Assembly (NCBI GenBank): GCA_004794785.1
Contig: SJOL01007456.1
Span: 692,715 to 756,714, forward strand
DNA: 64,000 bases
Source of the DNA: Opisthorchis felineus
Lineage: Eukaryota; Platyhelminthes; Trematoda; Opisthorchiida; Opisthorchiidae
Reading direction: 5' to 3'
The notes under the pieces were generated by a model. The model was not told the DNA's origin. It did no database searches and saw only the letters and a list, made by a program, of their open reading frames with translations. A program made the position numbers and the translations under genes. This document shows positions 12,705 to 25,239 of this stretch, piece by piece (position 1 is the first letter of the stretch; each line of letters begins with the position of its first letter).

Positions 12705-13075
12705 CTCATGTCGACTGCACGGATGTGTCGTGAGCAGGTTACGGGGTTAACGGAAGCATACCCTGATTGGTCAGAATGCCACCCAATCAGGATCGAGCAT
12801 TCGCGGCTAAGTGCTTCTCGCCCCATCACGAAGATTCCAGCAAATTCTTGTGGAATATTATGCGAGAACCCCACATATAGCTGCAATATTTTTTATTTGT
12901 CTTTAAAAGAAGCTGCCCCAAGCTATCGCGCCTTTTGATATACCATAGTGGGCAGAATAGCAAGCCAAGGGTCCACTGCAATACCGTCTGCAGAACACAA
13001 CATGAGTGCTATACCGGGTTGAGTGCAATGTAACACTTGCACAACACGATTTCCCAGGACTGAGAGTATCTCCAT
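12705..13075. repeat. Dispersed repeat R3, copy b
   Basis: It pairs with 8650-8990: ACGGATGTGTCGTGAGCAGG, GCATACCCTGATTGGTCAGA, CAATCAGGATCGAGCATTC, CCATCACGAAGATTCCAGC, then AAGCTATCGCGCCTTTTGA and ATACCATAGTGGGCAGAA. About 12850-12910 is an A/T-rich insert not seen in copy a. Alternating CCTGATTGGTCA and CAATCAGG blocks can pair as a short hairpin. Confidence 0.6.
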
Positions 13076-14106
13076 CCGATCTATCAGCATCAAGCAACTG
13101 TTAGGGCAATAGCTATAGTGACGGGGACAAAACTGGCTAAAGAATCCGAGCGATCTGCCATTCCAGACTCAATGAGCTTCGTTCATATGGCAATATACTC
13201 CGCGCTGATGGGTGGCTGTTGAAAACTCACGAACAGTTACACTGGACACCTTGAAATTGCTGATCAGTGTACACGCAATATGAACTGAAGGGCGCCTTCT
13301 CGGTCAGCTGGAACAATCCCGGTACTGCATCAAAATTCAGCAACCGACGCGGTGTCGAAAACTTGAGTGAACGCATCGTAATTTCATTCATTCTGATTTG
13401 GACGTCCGCTGAAATGCTGGGAGACACAGTTAAGTGATTGGAAAGGTGGGATGCATGCTATTTTTTGCCTCTAGTTTACCATTCTGCTCCGTTTTTATCT
13501 TGGTCAGTGTCGGAAAGCTAGTTGTGTCATTTTTGACGAACAGAAAACATTGAACTTCTTTCACTGATAAAACGACATATGCACTAGTCAGTTTAGAGGC
13601 GCTCATCTAGGGATTTAACCCGGGCAATCGAGGCGATGTTATCCACTGGGTTTCATGTCGAGAAGGTCTCATGTAAACGCCAGTGTTATTGCTGTCAATG
13701 GAGCTGACGAATACATCTCATGCGGATAAGTCATGAGTTATCGTAAAAACTCTTGACAAAGCTCGAGACTGAAAACAAACTAACTGTGATATCCTCGCTC
13801 ATCAATGATGCCACTTCGAATTGCAACGAGCCGCCTCCGACAAAATCGTCAAGCTTAGCAAGCAGTGTAATACGGACTACTTTCTTGTGAATCTAAAAAC
13901 CATGGTCACCAAGCACTGAAACCAAGGGAGGGACCCTCGCCGTGGCATCGGTTTTAGTAACCATCTAAACCGAACAGATGATTAGGGTTTTCGTCTAGTC
14001 CTACCCATTGTCGCCGAATCCCGCGAAATCAAGAAACTAATCAATCGTTCATCAACCTGTAATATCCTTTCGGTGTTTAGCTCTCATGTTAACCGAAGGA
14101 AACAGG
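13076..14106. other. No gene recognised
   Basis: Short frames only. The first part may still belong to repeat R3, but I see no second copy to set its limit. Confidence 0.45.
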
Positions 14107-14205
14107 AGGGCTGAGATACTGCCAGGTTGTCTGAGCCTGGGTTCGAAACACAGACCTTCCGGTCAGCAAGTTAGTGCCTCAACTACTGAGATATCTTGAG
14201 TAAAA
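14107..14205 (-). repeat. tRNA-related SINE, partial and decayed
   Basis: On the minus strand the order is a degenerate A-box region, the accepted GACCGGAAGGTC-type block, a B-box-like GTTTCGAACCC, then the CAGGCTCAGACAACCTGGCA-type tail. It matches the better copy at 57641-57821 but lacks most of the 3' part. Confidence 0.65.
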
Positions 14206-17084
14206 TGTTCGTTCACTTAATCCATGTCGTTAGCAGCACCATTAGACGACAGTTTCATGAATAGCGCAAAAATCCTTTCCACGCCCTGCTCTTCTCACAC
14301 TCCAGTTTACCGATGCTTGTGTCCAGTTGAACAAACAAGCGATTCAACCGGGCGAAAACATCTATTTTTTCATTACACGAGTGCGAAATAACAGGACAGG
14401 GTGGAATCTACTTTCGGCACATCTTAGTTTCGAAATACGGCTGGTAATTCTTCGTCATCTTTTCAAGTCCTCACTGTGATTTATTCTTCCAGCGGCCAAC
14501 CAAAGGCTTGAACTGGTGAAGCCCAAAAGGTTGGGTGGACTATCTTCCCGGATGACCACGTAAGCTGTTCACCAACTTTAATGTAAAAAAAATCCAAGTT
14601 CAGCCATAAGTTCGGTCAGTCAGTTCTTTGAAAATCGCACCAAATCTGTACGGAAAAGGGGCGGATAAGTTTTATCCATGTCAATACATGGCGGGGAACA
14701 GTTCAGGGCTCCTCCATTAGTCGAATCAGTTGGGTTGCTTGACCCCTAACTGAAAAACCCGAGCTACCAACATTCCATTCCCATCCAGCTTATTTCGCGC
14801 AGAACTGCGCGCCTATTCCAAGATAGTCCTCCTATCCTATCCAGGTCTGAGTAAACCTATCCTGCAAACGCCTAAGCCGATATGAACGATCCCAAGACTA
14901 CAAAGAAAGTAAGGTGGCTGGGGAAACGCTCAGAAACTCAGAGAAGTGACTAACAAGCAGACTGTCAGTTGAAGACAACGTCGTCGCAGACTCGGGTTTA
15001 CTTTACTTGCCTGGTGAAAATCGCAAGCATAACCCAGTGTATAACCCCATGGGCAGTAATTCGGACGACGATACGCTTTGGGTGCCAACAAATCATCAGC
15101 CAGGTTCCGCCTGGCTACTGTTTCACGTCAAAAGAGGGTGTGGAGAACAGGGATAGGTCACTTGACTGTTACAAGGTTTCCATATATCTGACCTATACAG
15201 GTACGCGATAGACTGGTATACAACTCTCTGGCGGAGTGCCAGAAAAACAGAACAAGAAAAACCAATCGTGTAAACACAAATGTCAGACACACGAATAGAC
15301 AGAATGACTATCACAATATTGCAAAAGTTTGTCCCCAATCCCTGAAACGCCTAACCCTCCTTCCGAGTTGAGAACCGCTGGTTTAGATCAAAGAATTAAT
15401 TGCAGTAATAGAAACACTAGCCATTCAACATCGGGTAAACAATAGACAGTCAAATAGCGATGCCAACGTTGCGTGCAGCCACGGTTGTCGTTGGGGAGGG
15501 GGGGGGCAACAGTCGACTGATCGAAAACAGCAAAGTGTGGTTTGGTGCTATAAAGCCTAGACTGCCGGTCTTTTGTTCAAACAGCTAAACAAATGTTAAG
15601 TAAAGTAAGTAAGTAAAGTTAAGTAATGTTAAGTTAAGTAAAGACCAATTGTCAGAAAATGCGTAAGCCTACACGGCAGTGGCTTTCATTCACAAGAAAA
15701 GCGATAAGAATGTGTGTGAGGACATTGGGGAATCAGCCCCAGACGTTGTCGCATTGAGGATTTTCCGTACATTAACAAACCAAGGACACCACTACGGGAC
15801 ACTGCTTCGATTAAATATCCACTAATTTGGAGCCTCGAACATCGCTTCAATTTCCGGCAACTCACTGCGACTTGTTTCACCGACTTCCAAGCAGCTTTTG
15901 GTCCAGTACAGAGAGACATCCCTTTAAAGCACTAATCGAGGTCCATGACTCAGATACAAATGCCTGATTTTTGGATTTGCCGAAAATGTACAACAGAGTT
16001 CAGGTTGGATTCTGGTGCGAGGCGGAGTGATTAGCTAACACCAATGCTTTTCAAGTGCGTAATCTATTAAACAGTGAAATATGTTTCGACATACTACCCA
16101 TGTTCTACCATCGGGGTCAGAGATCTCACCTATGCCCATGACGTTGTCCCACTGAGCAACAAAACAGTGTAGCTACAAGTGACCTTCAGTCCATTTAGGT
16201 AGTAAGCGGCGCCTGGTAGACTAGAATTAAATTCCTACGCCAGAATCCTCTAGCAATAGGGAGGCGATCTTTATTCTTCCAGAACCTGAGTTCCGTCAGT
16301 CTGCCGAATTGATAAACAAAGGGAGAGATTACGGTTTGCTCACAGAGAAAGCTATGTGCTACTGAATAAAGCTTTATGAAGATCCAAAATCAGACTCAAG
16401 GCGGACCACCGAGTGTACCCTGATGTAATCTGGTCTGTACTGTATACCCGTATACCTGTCTCTGCAAAACGACGATCATCTTAAACTAAAGACGTTCGAC
16501 CTTTAGTGTCTACGACGCTGTGGACGGACAAGTTATCCAAAGACGACGTCAGACGATGGTACCATTACGTTCGTGTCCCTCGGGGACAAATCAGTACCGA
16601 TGTTTACAGTGGTTGGGACTCGCTGTCATTATCCCCTTCAGAATAGTGGCTGAAAACTTAGATATTCATCACCCAGATGTTACTGCTGAATTCGACCACG
16701 ATAAAATGAACAGGGACATACCAAAAAAGCGCTCGTCACATAATGCAATTGATAAACAGGTGTTTGAACAAATGTCCCACCTTCCCTGAGAGAGTGAACA
16801 GGTGAGAAACAAGTTGATATACGTTAGTGTTAGCGCTAGAAATACTGAGTGGTCGTCTTTGTCCGTTGAACGTATTTCGATATTGATGTCTTTGAAGCCA
16901 TAGGATTTGGTTCAAGATAATACCCTGGGACATTTCATCCTGAACTGTACGTAACTTAGACAAAATTCCTTCCTAACCGTTGCGATCTGCAGGCACAGCG
17001 GAGCTAGGATTACTGAGGCGATCAACTGTCGCCAACACGCTTTTCTGGTTAATCTGAGTATGTCGTGCGGCAAGTGACAAGCTT
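14206..17084. other. No gene recognised; TAAG-type simple repeat at 15596-15643
   Basis: A TAAGTAAAG/GTTAAG simple repeat lies at 15596-15643 and a G run near 15494-15507. Several short frames (for example 16520-16789, plus strand) have no supporting feature. Confidence 0.5.
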
Positions 17085-17165
17085 GTGCGACGCTCGAGGC
17101 GGTCAAAGAGCAAGGCTACTGACCGGGAGGTCCATGGTTCGATCTCAACTCTGGCGTTTCAATTG
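17085..17165 (+). repeat. tRNA-related SINE head, decayed
   Basis: It carries GACCGGGAGGTCCATGGTTC followed by GATCTC, the block containing the B box in the family-1 SINE. The A-box side is eroded and the 3' tail is not recognisable. Confidence 0.5.
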
Positions 17166-17299
17166 CTTCAGATAACCTGGCATTTTCTCACCCTGCCTTC
17201 AAACTGCAATGAAGCTATATGGCGAAATAGCGTCAGAGTTGAACTATCATTCACTTGACATCTCTGGATGGAAAACCGCTTCGACATAATGCAACAATT

Positions 17300-17390
17300 A
17301 GATACATCATAAACGAGAGATTCATCTGGGTTCCAGGTGAGTCACTTGTCAAAACCAAACTGGTATGCAAATGAGTGTTTTTCGCCAGTC
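17300..17390 (+). repeat. Hammerhead-repeat fragment, sense right arm only
   Basis: It begins at ACATCATAAACGAGAGATTC, continues through GGGTTCCAGGTGAGTCAC and AAACCAAACTGGTATGCAAA, and ends at TGAGTGTTTTTCGCC. This matches the right arm of the fold-back copies and stops at the usual right boundary. No ribozyme sequence is included. Confidence 0.75.
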
Positions 17391-20361
17391 TTGTCTGGGA
17401 ATAGTCGGTGCCCCAAATTTTTCGACCAAAATATGTAAGCTATTGAATCAATGTCAGAAAATTTAGGACGGAAAATAAATGGATCAAAAGGAACCGAAAT
17501 TTTTGCCACCTGTAAATGCCCGCAGTCTACGGTTATGTTTCGGTGGCACAGTATTTGGGCCAAAATGTAGCAGCTGATCGGTGGTACGTACGATCCGTGG
17601 GTTGTAGTCAGTCGCGTTCAATCCAGTGATGAGTGATTGGATTCGTAAAGTGCTACTACGCTCGATTGGTGTTGTATGCATGCTCTTCCATCGGGCTAAC
17701 AGTCGCACAATACAATTGTTGATAGCCGATACAATGAAAGTATTACTACACAGCTCCAAGAAGGTCCTGATGAAAGCACCTTCATCGAGACAGCAGTACC
17801 CGTGGAATATGAGTAGATGAACATTGGTTGGTTCCAATTTACACACACAAAACCGTATGGTTTATTGTTTGTAGCACCAGCAGAGTAATAATTTATATGC
17901 AAAGAACAGGTTGTGCATAAACGACCAGAATCATTCGTTTGTCTTAGAAAGTATCCGTACCGAATTCAAGTAGTTTGAATGCTATGTAAATCATAATGAC
18001 TAGTGTAGCACCCAGGAAGGAACATGTTTTTGGACAATCAGCTTAGGTGGCCTTCATCATTGACGAACTAGTCAGTCAGATAGACAGAAGAATACGCGCT
18101 AATTTGTGTCATCATTGGAAGAGTCAGCATTCTACGAGCTATCCCAATTGGTCAAGTTCATGTCTGGACGTGTAGACTGAGGGAGTTAGATCTGCATGCT
18201 CCTGTTGTTTACCGCCGATCGATCCTGTCCACACACCAGTCAGTTGTTAGGCTTCAATTCGGTTGACGTCCTTTACCAGCCTATCTTTTACGTATTCTTA
18301 GTCAAGGGACTGTTAATCTCAAATACGTATCTCTAATAGGAGAAGCTGTGCAGATGAACACGTGCTCGTCTCAACAAGGTCGCTTGACCCATCTCCAAAA
18401 CGCGGATTTGTCCATCCAGATTCATGCAATCCGGAACTAGTCCGCTACCGAAATCAGTGTAATCGCTCAACCTGTGTGGACTTCATGGGTTGGGTTACAG
18501 ATTGGCCTGTTAAGCAATCGGGCTGTTCTGTATGAAAAAATGTACGGTAAAGACCTACGATTGCCTAGGATATCCCGATTTCGAAACTGATACGTGACTC
18601 TAATGGTAAACAAAAGGTTTTGTGATTGTTAATCTCGCTACTCGTGAGTAGTCAGATGGTTGTCTGAATTGCCCCGACCAAAGGCTAGCGACCAGCCAGT
18701 CGCGGGCTCGGAACAATACCGGATGCTTAAGGTTCGATTAGAAGTGTAAAGTTTGGTCAAACATTCGCACAATATGCGATCATCTTGCGAACAAAAGGCA
18801 CTTTCGACACAGACTACCAGAAGCAGAACGGAGCTAACGAGTGCCCGTTAACGCTCTGTGAAGCCCACTACACCTCCAGACTGAAAAAGGTCTAAAATTC
18901 TCACGCGGTGCTCGTTGTAGTCTACTGCAACACACTGTAGTTGGTCCGGCTAGGGCGAAAGTTTCTTTTTTTCAATTTCAAGCTGCAAGATCGATGTTAA
19001 TGGCGTTCTTCCTGGCACTTTCTACCCGCATTGCCTAAATGGGTGCCTGGAGTTGTAGGTACTTCGGAATGATTGTGGAAAACTAGCACTAGGTCCCTTT
19101 CCCATTCACTTTTATTCTTTATTCACGATAAGGTTTTCAAAAAAATCATGACTGTAAGGCAGTGAGGCATCACCGTCGAAAAGTGATGTAACGTTGATAA
19201 CGATTTCAAACTAGTTGGTTGAGCGTCCAACCCTGAAAAACGTGGGTGCTATTCTGGCATTTGTGGGAGTTTCGAATGCAGTTCGTAGACTTAGTGTACG
19301 GTAGTCATTCATCAGCCGCACCTATGCCTATCACGTTCTGATAATTTTCTGACGATAACGCGGTAGAATTCTAATGGAGTAGAAGATATAGCCACGGGAT
19401 TTTTGGCTAAACAATGCCGGTAGATAGAAAAGATGCATCAAATAGTCACGTAACGATATTCGGGGCCGATCCGTATGCACTATTTGACATAAGCGATAAC
19501 ACGCGAAGATAACCACTGAGAGAATCAGACCTTGGAAATTGAATAGCTAATGCTGCAAAATCGGCTGATGACCGTCGTTACAAGTCAGAAAAGGGTGAAC
19601 AGGACTAAATTTAAATATAAAAATTCCAAACAACGCCAAGTAATTTTGCCACATTACCCTACTCGGAGAATAGCAGTGAGATCGACCGTGGACACCGTTT
19701 TTCAGGAATTTTCTTCGTCGTTTCATACGGCCCAATTGCGTAGGCATCGACACATTCGTGAGACAGTCCAGTAGGTCTTTGTAAACTCATTCTCCTCTAC
19801 GGTATCCTAACGCTTTTGTCCCAAACTGTAGATGAACGAGCTTATTTGGATCTATGACAACCGTCCAGATTTAGTGGAAAGTTTAAAACTCTGGTTAAGA
19901 GCCAGCCACGAATGCATACCTGTTATGCCTGTATCAAATAGCAAACAAGGCATCCGGCTGGTCACCTAGCTACCTCATCGAACCTCTAACGTTGCAGCTG
20001 AAAAACGGCTTCGGCACGGAAGTCCACGGAGCCCCTACGAACCCCCTTGGTAGCTAGTCCCATCATCAAGCCAGCCGCAAATGTTGAAACCGCAATAATT
20101 GTGAGCAACAGAGTAACCCGGAGTTGTGGTCATAAACACAGAGGGGCAGGCGAAGAGACTACACCCAACTCCACTCGAAAGTACTCATACGAAAACACCT
20201 GACTTACACATAATCCTAGGGTCGACATTCGACTAAGGGACAAACGAACTTAATTTCACAAAGGCAACACCATGTATATTTGGTACATATACCGGTTATT
20301 CAATGCAAGTTAACGATAATTTGAGTAATATTACATCTGGTGGGGAAAAAAAACTGTACTT
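17391..20361. other. No gene recognised; weak tRNA-like relic near 18640-18730
   Basis: Around 18640-18730 an A-box-like TAGTCAGATGG and a degenerate B-box-like GGGCTCGGAAC occur about 60 bp apart, suggesting an old SINE head. Other frames here (including 17484-17846, minus strand) show nothing I recognise. Confidence 0.45.
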
Positions 20362-20949
20362 TCATGTAGTGTGAGTCCGGAAGGCATCTTCATCCGGAGA
20401 AGTGTTAAACCTCCGTGATGGACAGGAATAGGAACAATCTGTCCTGGATGTGGGGGCTTGGGAACTGAGGAACCGCCGTAACATAAGCGGACTGGACGGG
20501 GGAAGACTTGGGGAACGGTTTACATGCTCTGGAGACTCTGGATCTAAATTGAACTGGTCGAACCTGGAAAGCCAATCAGGGGAAAGTTCAGGTTGCTCAG
20601 GGCGATAGGGCGATTGAAAATAGGAAGAATCCAGACGTCCCAATGAATGGGCAGGTGGCTGAGAATAAAATCCACTGGACGCTGTTGATGCTCCTAACCG
20701 ACTGTCCGACAAAAAGTCTCTTTGCTTGTAGTCATCATTTACGAAGTATCTGATAAAGGGTTTGTTTTCATCACGAAAGGTGATACCCGGGCTGTCCAGC
20801 AGCTTAGAAATGCAGGAATTCGAGCCATCCGAATACGCGCTTTCATTGTCGTTCGAATTTCCCGCCGGATGTCGCCTGCGCCTTCCCGGCGGTGGCCAGT
20901 TCGCCTCATCTTCTGAGGAAGAAGCGTCGCTCCATCTTGTAGTGAACAT
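20362..20949 (-). CDS. Ser/Pro-rich hypothetical protein, probable coding exon
   Basis: A 195-codon frame runs from ATG at 20949-20947 to TGA at 20364-20362. I prefer this ATG because a pyrimidine/T-rich acceptor (TGACGCTGTTGTTTAG) ends just before it, with the exon starting at 20956. The frame stays open upstream to a stop at 21039 and would add a hydrophobic VVCLTLLFSLI segment, but no ATG lies there, so a signal anchor would need an upstream exon. Residues 7-15 are acidic/serine-rich (SDASSSEDE), 23-27 are basic (RRRRH), and the rest is rich in Ser, Pro, Asp and Arg with no folded domain that I recognise; it looks intrinsically disordered. No GTRAGT-like donor is obvious inside, so it may be a last or only exon. 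The surrounding kilobase is visibly richer in G+C than its neighbours. Function unknown; coding status is inferred from length and composition. Confidence 0.55.
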   Translation of the reverse strand: MFTTRWSDASSSEDEANWPPPGRRRRHPAGNSNDNESAYSDGSNSCISKLLDSPGITFRDENKPFIRYFVNDDYKQRDFLSDSRLGASTASSGFYSQPPAHSLGRLDSSYFQSPYRPEQPELSPDWLSRFDQFNLDPESPEHVNRSPSLPPSSPLMLRRFLSSQAPTSRTDCSYSCPSRRFNTSPDEDAFRTHTT

Positions 20950-21178
20950 AATGAGGCTAAACAACAGCGTCAAACAGACTACATGCCACCCGAGGTGCCG
21001 CCACTTATATGTACCGCGCGTGCGCAGATTGGACAATTAGGCGAACCACTCTGACGCCGACACACCCACTGGCGCGCGCACACACGCTGATGCCTGTTCT
21101 GTCACGATTGGTGTACCGTCAGTCGACCAAACGTCTCGACCAGACTACTGGCTGTCTGTAGGTCAGCGTCACGTGCTT

Positions 21179-21400
21179 TTAGCGCTCTCTAATCTGTATG
21201 GCTGGTAAGCCTCTCCAACCTTGACAGCGATTGGGTGAATTGGGCCAGACACTAGAAGCATCGGACCAACCGGCCAGGTCACCGAGTCTGCGTAACGCGG
21301 CAGCAACAGCTAATTTGAGTCGCCACCTGCGGTCATCACCGACCAGCAGCTGCGTTTTTCGGTATGCCAATGGACGGTTACTACCGTGGGAAAACAGCAT
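21179..21400 (-). CDS. Possible upstream exon or short ORF of the 20.4-kb gene
   Basis: A 73-codon ATG-initiated frame with balanced, arginine- and alanine-rich composition (LKLAVAAALRRLGDLAG near residues 29-45). It lies about 230 bp upstream of the 20.36-20.95 kb frame on the same strand, in the same G+C-rich island. Possible splice donors inside are CGCAG/GTGGCG and TCAAG/GTTGGA. It could be a 5' coding exon, an upstream ORF or chance. I see no domain and cannot prove the join. Confidence 0.3.
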   Translation of the reverse strand: MLFSHGSNRPLAYRKTQLLVGDDRRWRLKLAVAAALRRLGDLAGWSDASSVWPNSPNRCQGWRGLPAIQIRER

Positions 21401-24400
21401 TAACTGAGATTAGAAATAAAACGAACTAATTGGTACAATGGAATACCGTTTTACCGCTGGCCACCGGCTAACCACTAACTGGAACGAGATAACCCTTCAA
21501 ATCATTGGAAAAGTCAGATGCAAACTTCTGAAGTTGTTTTGGCATATGTCTCCCGATTATTTTTTCCGAATTACCCCGTATTGTTGTTGCGCCTGGGATC
21601 TCACATACGAACAGGTAAATTGAGTCTGATGAAAAGCTCGAACAAGCTCGCCACTAACCCTAGTTTACAGACGCTTCCGCACACAGCCATTTATGCAGGT
21701 TTCTGAGTTAGCCGCACCTAACTGACTTCGTATCTTGGCAACAAATAGGAATGAGGCAGGTATTAATGATGGACTTAATTCGGTCTCTCCCAACGGAGCC
21801 TGGCGCCGTTGTCAACTTCGTTTTCCAACGAATATTTGTCTCCGCATACGATTACGTTGTGATATGTCCTCTCAGTGGGTGAAGTGAAGATATCAAGAAG
21901 TGGAAATTCCGTTCTGTGCAAGTTCAAGTTGCATCATGTGGAGGGGAATCCGCGAAAATTTTCTCCTTGGAAAGGACGCTCTCGCTTTGGGCGATTCTTC
22001 TTGGAGAAGGTACCGCTATTGTGAGATGATCCAGTTTGTCTCAAATCGGTTTGTACGTGTATTGTACATTGCAACTGCTGCCTAGAGAATAAATTGTTCA
22101 GTCCCTGCCTACACTGGGAGCAGGTCACCGGTAGTCCTGTTTATGAAGACTGGAAATAGTGTAGATCTGCGGAATCCTATTGCACCCTACCCCAATCTTT
22201 CTAGCGGCGTAACGTAGGGAAGACGTATCTTCGATGCTCAACTGCTTCTAACGGTTGTCGCATCCAGTTTATCACTCCAGCGAATTGCACCCCTCGATTA
22301 ATGAGCAAAATTGCAAACCTTTAAGAGAACATGAACAAAGCTCTTCAACTTTAATCCCACTACCAGCACCACCCTGATGAGGGTCTAAGTGTAACCCCAC
22401 TGGTTACCTCCGGTGCGAATTTCTGATACTGTCTGATGAACTTGACAACTTTGATTTCCGCGCTAGCTTGTGCCCTGCGAATCGCATGTAACATAGCAAA
22501 TCGTTAGATACACTACGGAGAGTGAACTCAACTGCGATTGACCTAGTTTTTTCTAGTCAACGCCAAGGACACTCCAAACTATTGTGAGTTCACTCAATCG
22601 ATAAAGACTTAGTTGTATGTTTGGTGAATCAGCTAGCTGGCGTAGGTCCTTGGAAGAACAATTTATGAGGAACAACATCTTACTTACCCACAAAGGTCCA
22701 ATGCTGATCATGCATATTCGGAGAGGCGTTCCGGGATACTGTTCAACTAGTCTTGGGATCCTATTTCACCTACCTTACAGCATCGAACCTTTCTGAATTC
22801 GCTCGACTCCATATACAGTTTCCTGAAGTAGAATGTGTGCGTGTCGGATAGCGTACTCTTGGACACACTGGCAAATATTCTTCTATTCCGAATGCCTCCC
22901 ACCAAACATCATGATACCATGCAAGTTTAATCTGTTCTGTACAATATTATTGCAGGCAAATTTCACTGGATCATGCTGCAGCCGGAAAGAATAACTTCAT
23001 CTTTATACCGGTTATCAAGTAGGCCCTATGTTTGAGAAGGATGTATGCAGATTATTCTGATTGTCTAAGCATGAAAAAATTCCAAAGTGCTGACTACTCA
23101 GGCGAGTTTCATCCTGTTTAAAGCCCCTGCTGTACACTTCACTGGTGTACATGACCATGTGGTAGAAGCCAGTCGTCCTATTGTTGGACAACGTTTGATT
23201 ACAGAAGGTAATAATGACAACTTTGGTTTATCATGGAAATTGTGGGTGATAATTTACTGCATACAACGAGACAGTGAATGAGAACTAACGGAAAATTTAA
23301 TTCAAAACTACTGGAGAAACGGCACAGTGCTTATTTCAACTGAACATCAGTTTCCCGAGTAATCAGGCATTTAAATCCCTGGTGTTTATTACCCATTGTA
23401 CGAGACTCATCTATCAAGTGGGGCTGGAAAAAAAGAATGGTAGAAAATATAGACATACGTAACAGATTCTACAGAAAATGGCAAACCTGATTTACCGGAG
23501 ACTCAGTTGTCACAAAACTACTGGTATGCTCACTCCCCCTCCCAAGTGAGACCTGCAGTCCTCGAAAGATTACCTTGACCCGGAGCCGTGGGTGGTCCCT
23601 AGCGGAGCGGGGGGGTGGAGACTGCTGTGTTTGGTTTGTACCAAGTATGCAACGAATTTCAATCTCTGCGTCATTTGACAGGACGATGAAAACCATCTGG
23701 TTCAGCGAAATTTGCGGAAATTCTCCACCAATTTTTTGTCATGCAAATCTTGTGATTGTGCACTAACCGGCGAGCTTGACCTTTATATGCTAGAATCACA
23801 CGATAGATTGATTGCCGAAGCCGGTATATGGAATTCGAAGCTAAGATATTGTGGGGCGATCTTGTGCACTCGTTCTCTCTTCCTTGTATGAACGTTTCAA
23901 TTTATGGAGTGGAAATGTCTTCGTTTATACGGCAATTGACTACTGCCTGAAAATTATTGAACAACTGGAGCAGGCGGTTCATCTGCTTCGTGGCTCTTCC
24001 ATGCTGATGGTTTTAAATGAATCTAAGCGCAGTCGAAACTGTTGCACCTCGTAGTAAATACTCCCACAGAATATTTGGTGAAGCTCCGGTAGCCGATCCA
24101 CGATAAACCTGGTCTCGAGTTTTCAAGTCAAACCGAGTAAAGTTTAGTACAGCAATGAGCAGCAAGGACCATGCCAGTGAGCGGATTTGGCATGCAGTTT
24201 GAAACAGCAAAAACGTACCCATTGTGATGTGGTCTCCAGCGCTACGTTCTCTCCACCTCTTAGGTAGGTTCATGGTGCAGACCGAACGCAAAGCAGCACC
24301 ATGACACCGTGCCAATCAGGTCACGTGTACTCGGCTAGAAGTGACGCTGAGCAGTCTGGTTCACGAATTCATGTGCAGAAAGTCCGATAAACAATACCCT

Positions 24401-24987
24401 GATATGCAAGACTGCCATCAAGTGAATGAAGACCTAAGACGATATTTCATCGGACGGATAATTCACTGGCCGCGGAATTATTAGTCGGAAGTGTGAGGAG
24501 AGGTCACCGATCACTTGGTATCGCAAGGAAGAGGTCCCCGCACAAAAAAGAGACCGAGCAAACAATCCAAATGTAGGTTGGTTCCATTTCATCTACTCTT
24601 ACGTTTGTTCCCAATAGGGATATGCTTGTCATTACTCCGTATTTAGATGGCTTCAGTTGGTTTACTGTCCTGACTATCCAGTAGAGTCTTAACACCATCT
24701 TGTGTGATCCAGCTTCCCAAAAGGGACGATGTCTATTGTGAGCACTATTGCAAACGTCATTTGAGAAAGATGAACGAAATCGAATGTGTGTGGTCATCCT
24801 GGAGACGAAAAAATCGATCACAGTGGATGACAGTTTGGATGTGACTATCATGGCCAGACTTCTGATTATCTGACGACCACTTTGACCACTCAACGTATAT
24901 TGCAGTTAGTGGTGATCGATATGGCATGTCTTGATGTCATAGTGTCTTGTCGCATTAAGTTCAGTACAGCAGGACTGAAAACATGGA
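21401..24987. other. No gene recognised
   Basis: Several frames of 60-130 codons occur on both strands (for example 24504-24893 and 24013-24315, minus strand) without domains, signals or good splice context. A possible minus-strand donor (GTAAGT, near 22681) has no convincing acceptor. Confidence 0.5.
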
Positions 24988-25239
24988 ATGGAAAATTCAC
25001 CTCACTTTTGCATGCTGACCAAGCTGGACAAGTCCTTTGGTGGTGTGTTGTTCCTAATGGTGAGTAAATGCTTTCTTCTCCTGTTATAGAGCTTAATTGG
25101 AAGACGACTTCGTCCAGAAGACCGTGACGACTACATCTCCTGGGGTGGTTTGTCACTAGGAACGAAGGCCTTAATCACTCTAGTTTGGATTGTGTTCCAT
25201 TATTCACTGTATTCGAACCATAACATTAAACGCTTATAG
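24988..25239 (+). CDS. Candidate two-exon gene for a small membrane protein (73 aa)
   Basis: Exon 1 runs 24988-25059 (24 codons from ATG). Intron 25060-25089 is only 30 nt, begins GTGAGT and ends with a long pyrimidine tract and TTATAG. Exon 2 is 25090-25239 (49 codons then TAG). Splicing keeps phase 0. The predicted protein has a hydrophobic segment at residues 17-28 (GGVLFLMSLIG) that spans the splice junction, a charged loop RRLRPEDRDD at 29-38, and a longer hydrophobic segment at about 45-64 (TKALITLVWIVFHY). It would therefore be a small two-pass or hairpin membrane protein. Very short introns near the 5' end of genes are known in schistosomes. Against it: an out-of-frame ATG lies 5 bases upstream, no polyadenylation signal is obvious, and I recognise no family. 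Function unknown. Confidence 0.45.

Noticed and set aside
20362..21036. A 224-codon version of the Ser/Pro-rich protein with a signal anchor
   Set aside because: The longer frame would begin at TTG directly after a stop; no ATG precedes the hydrophobic stretch, so the 195-codon start is preferred.
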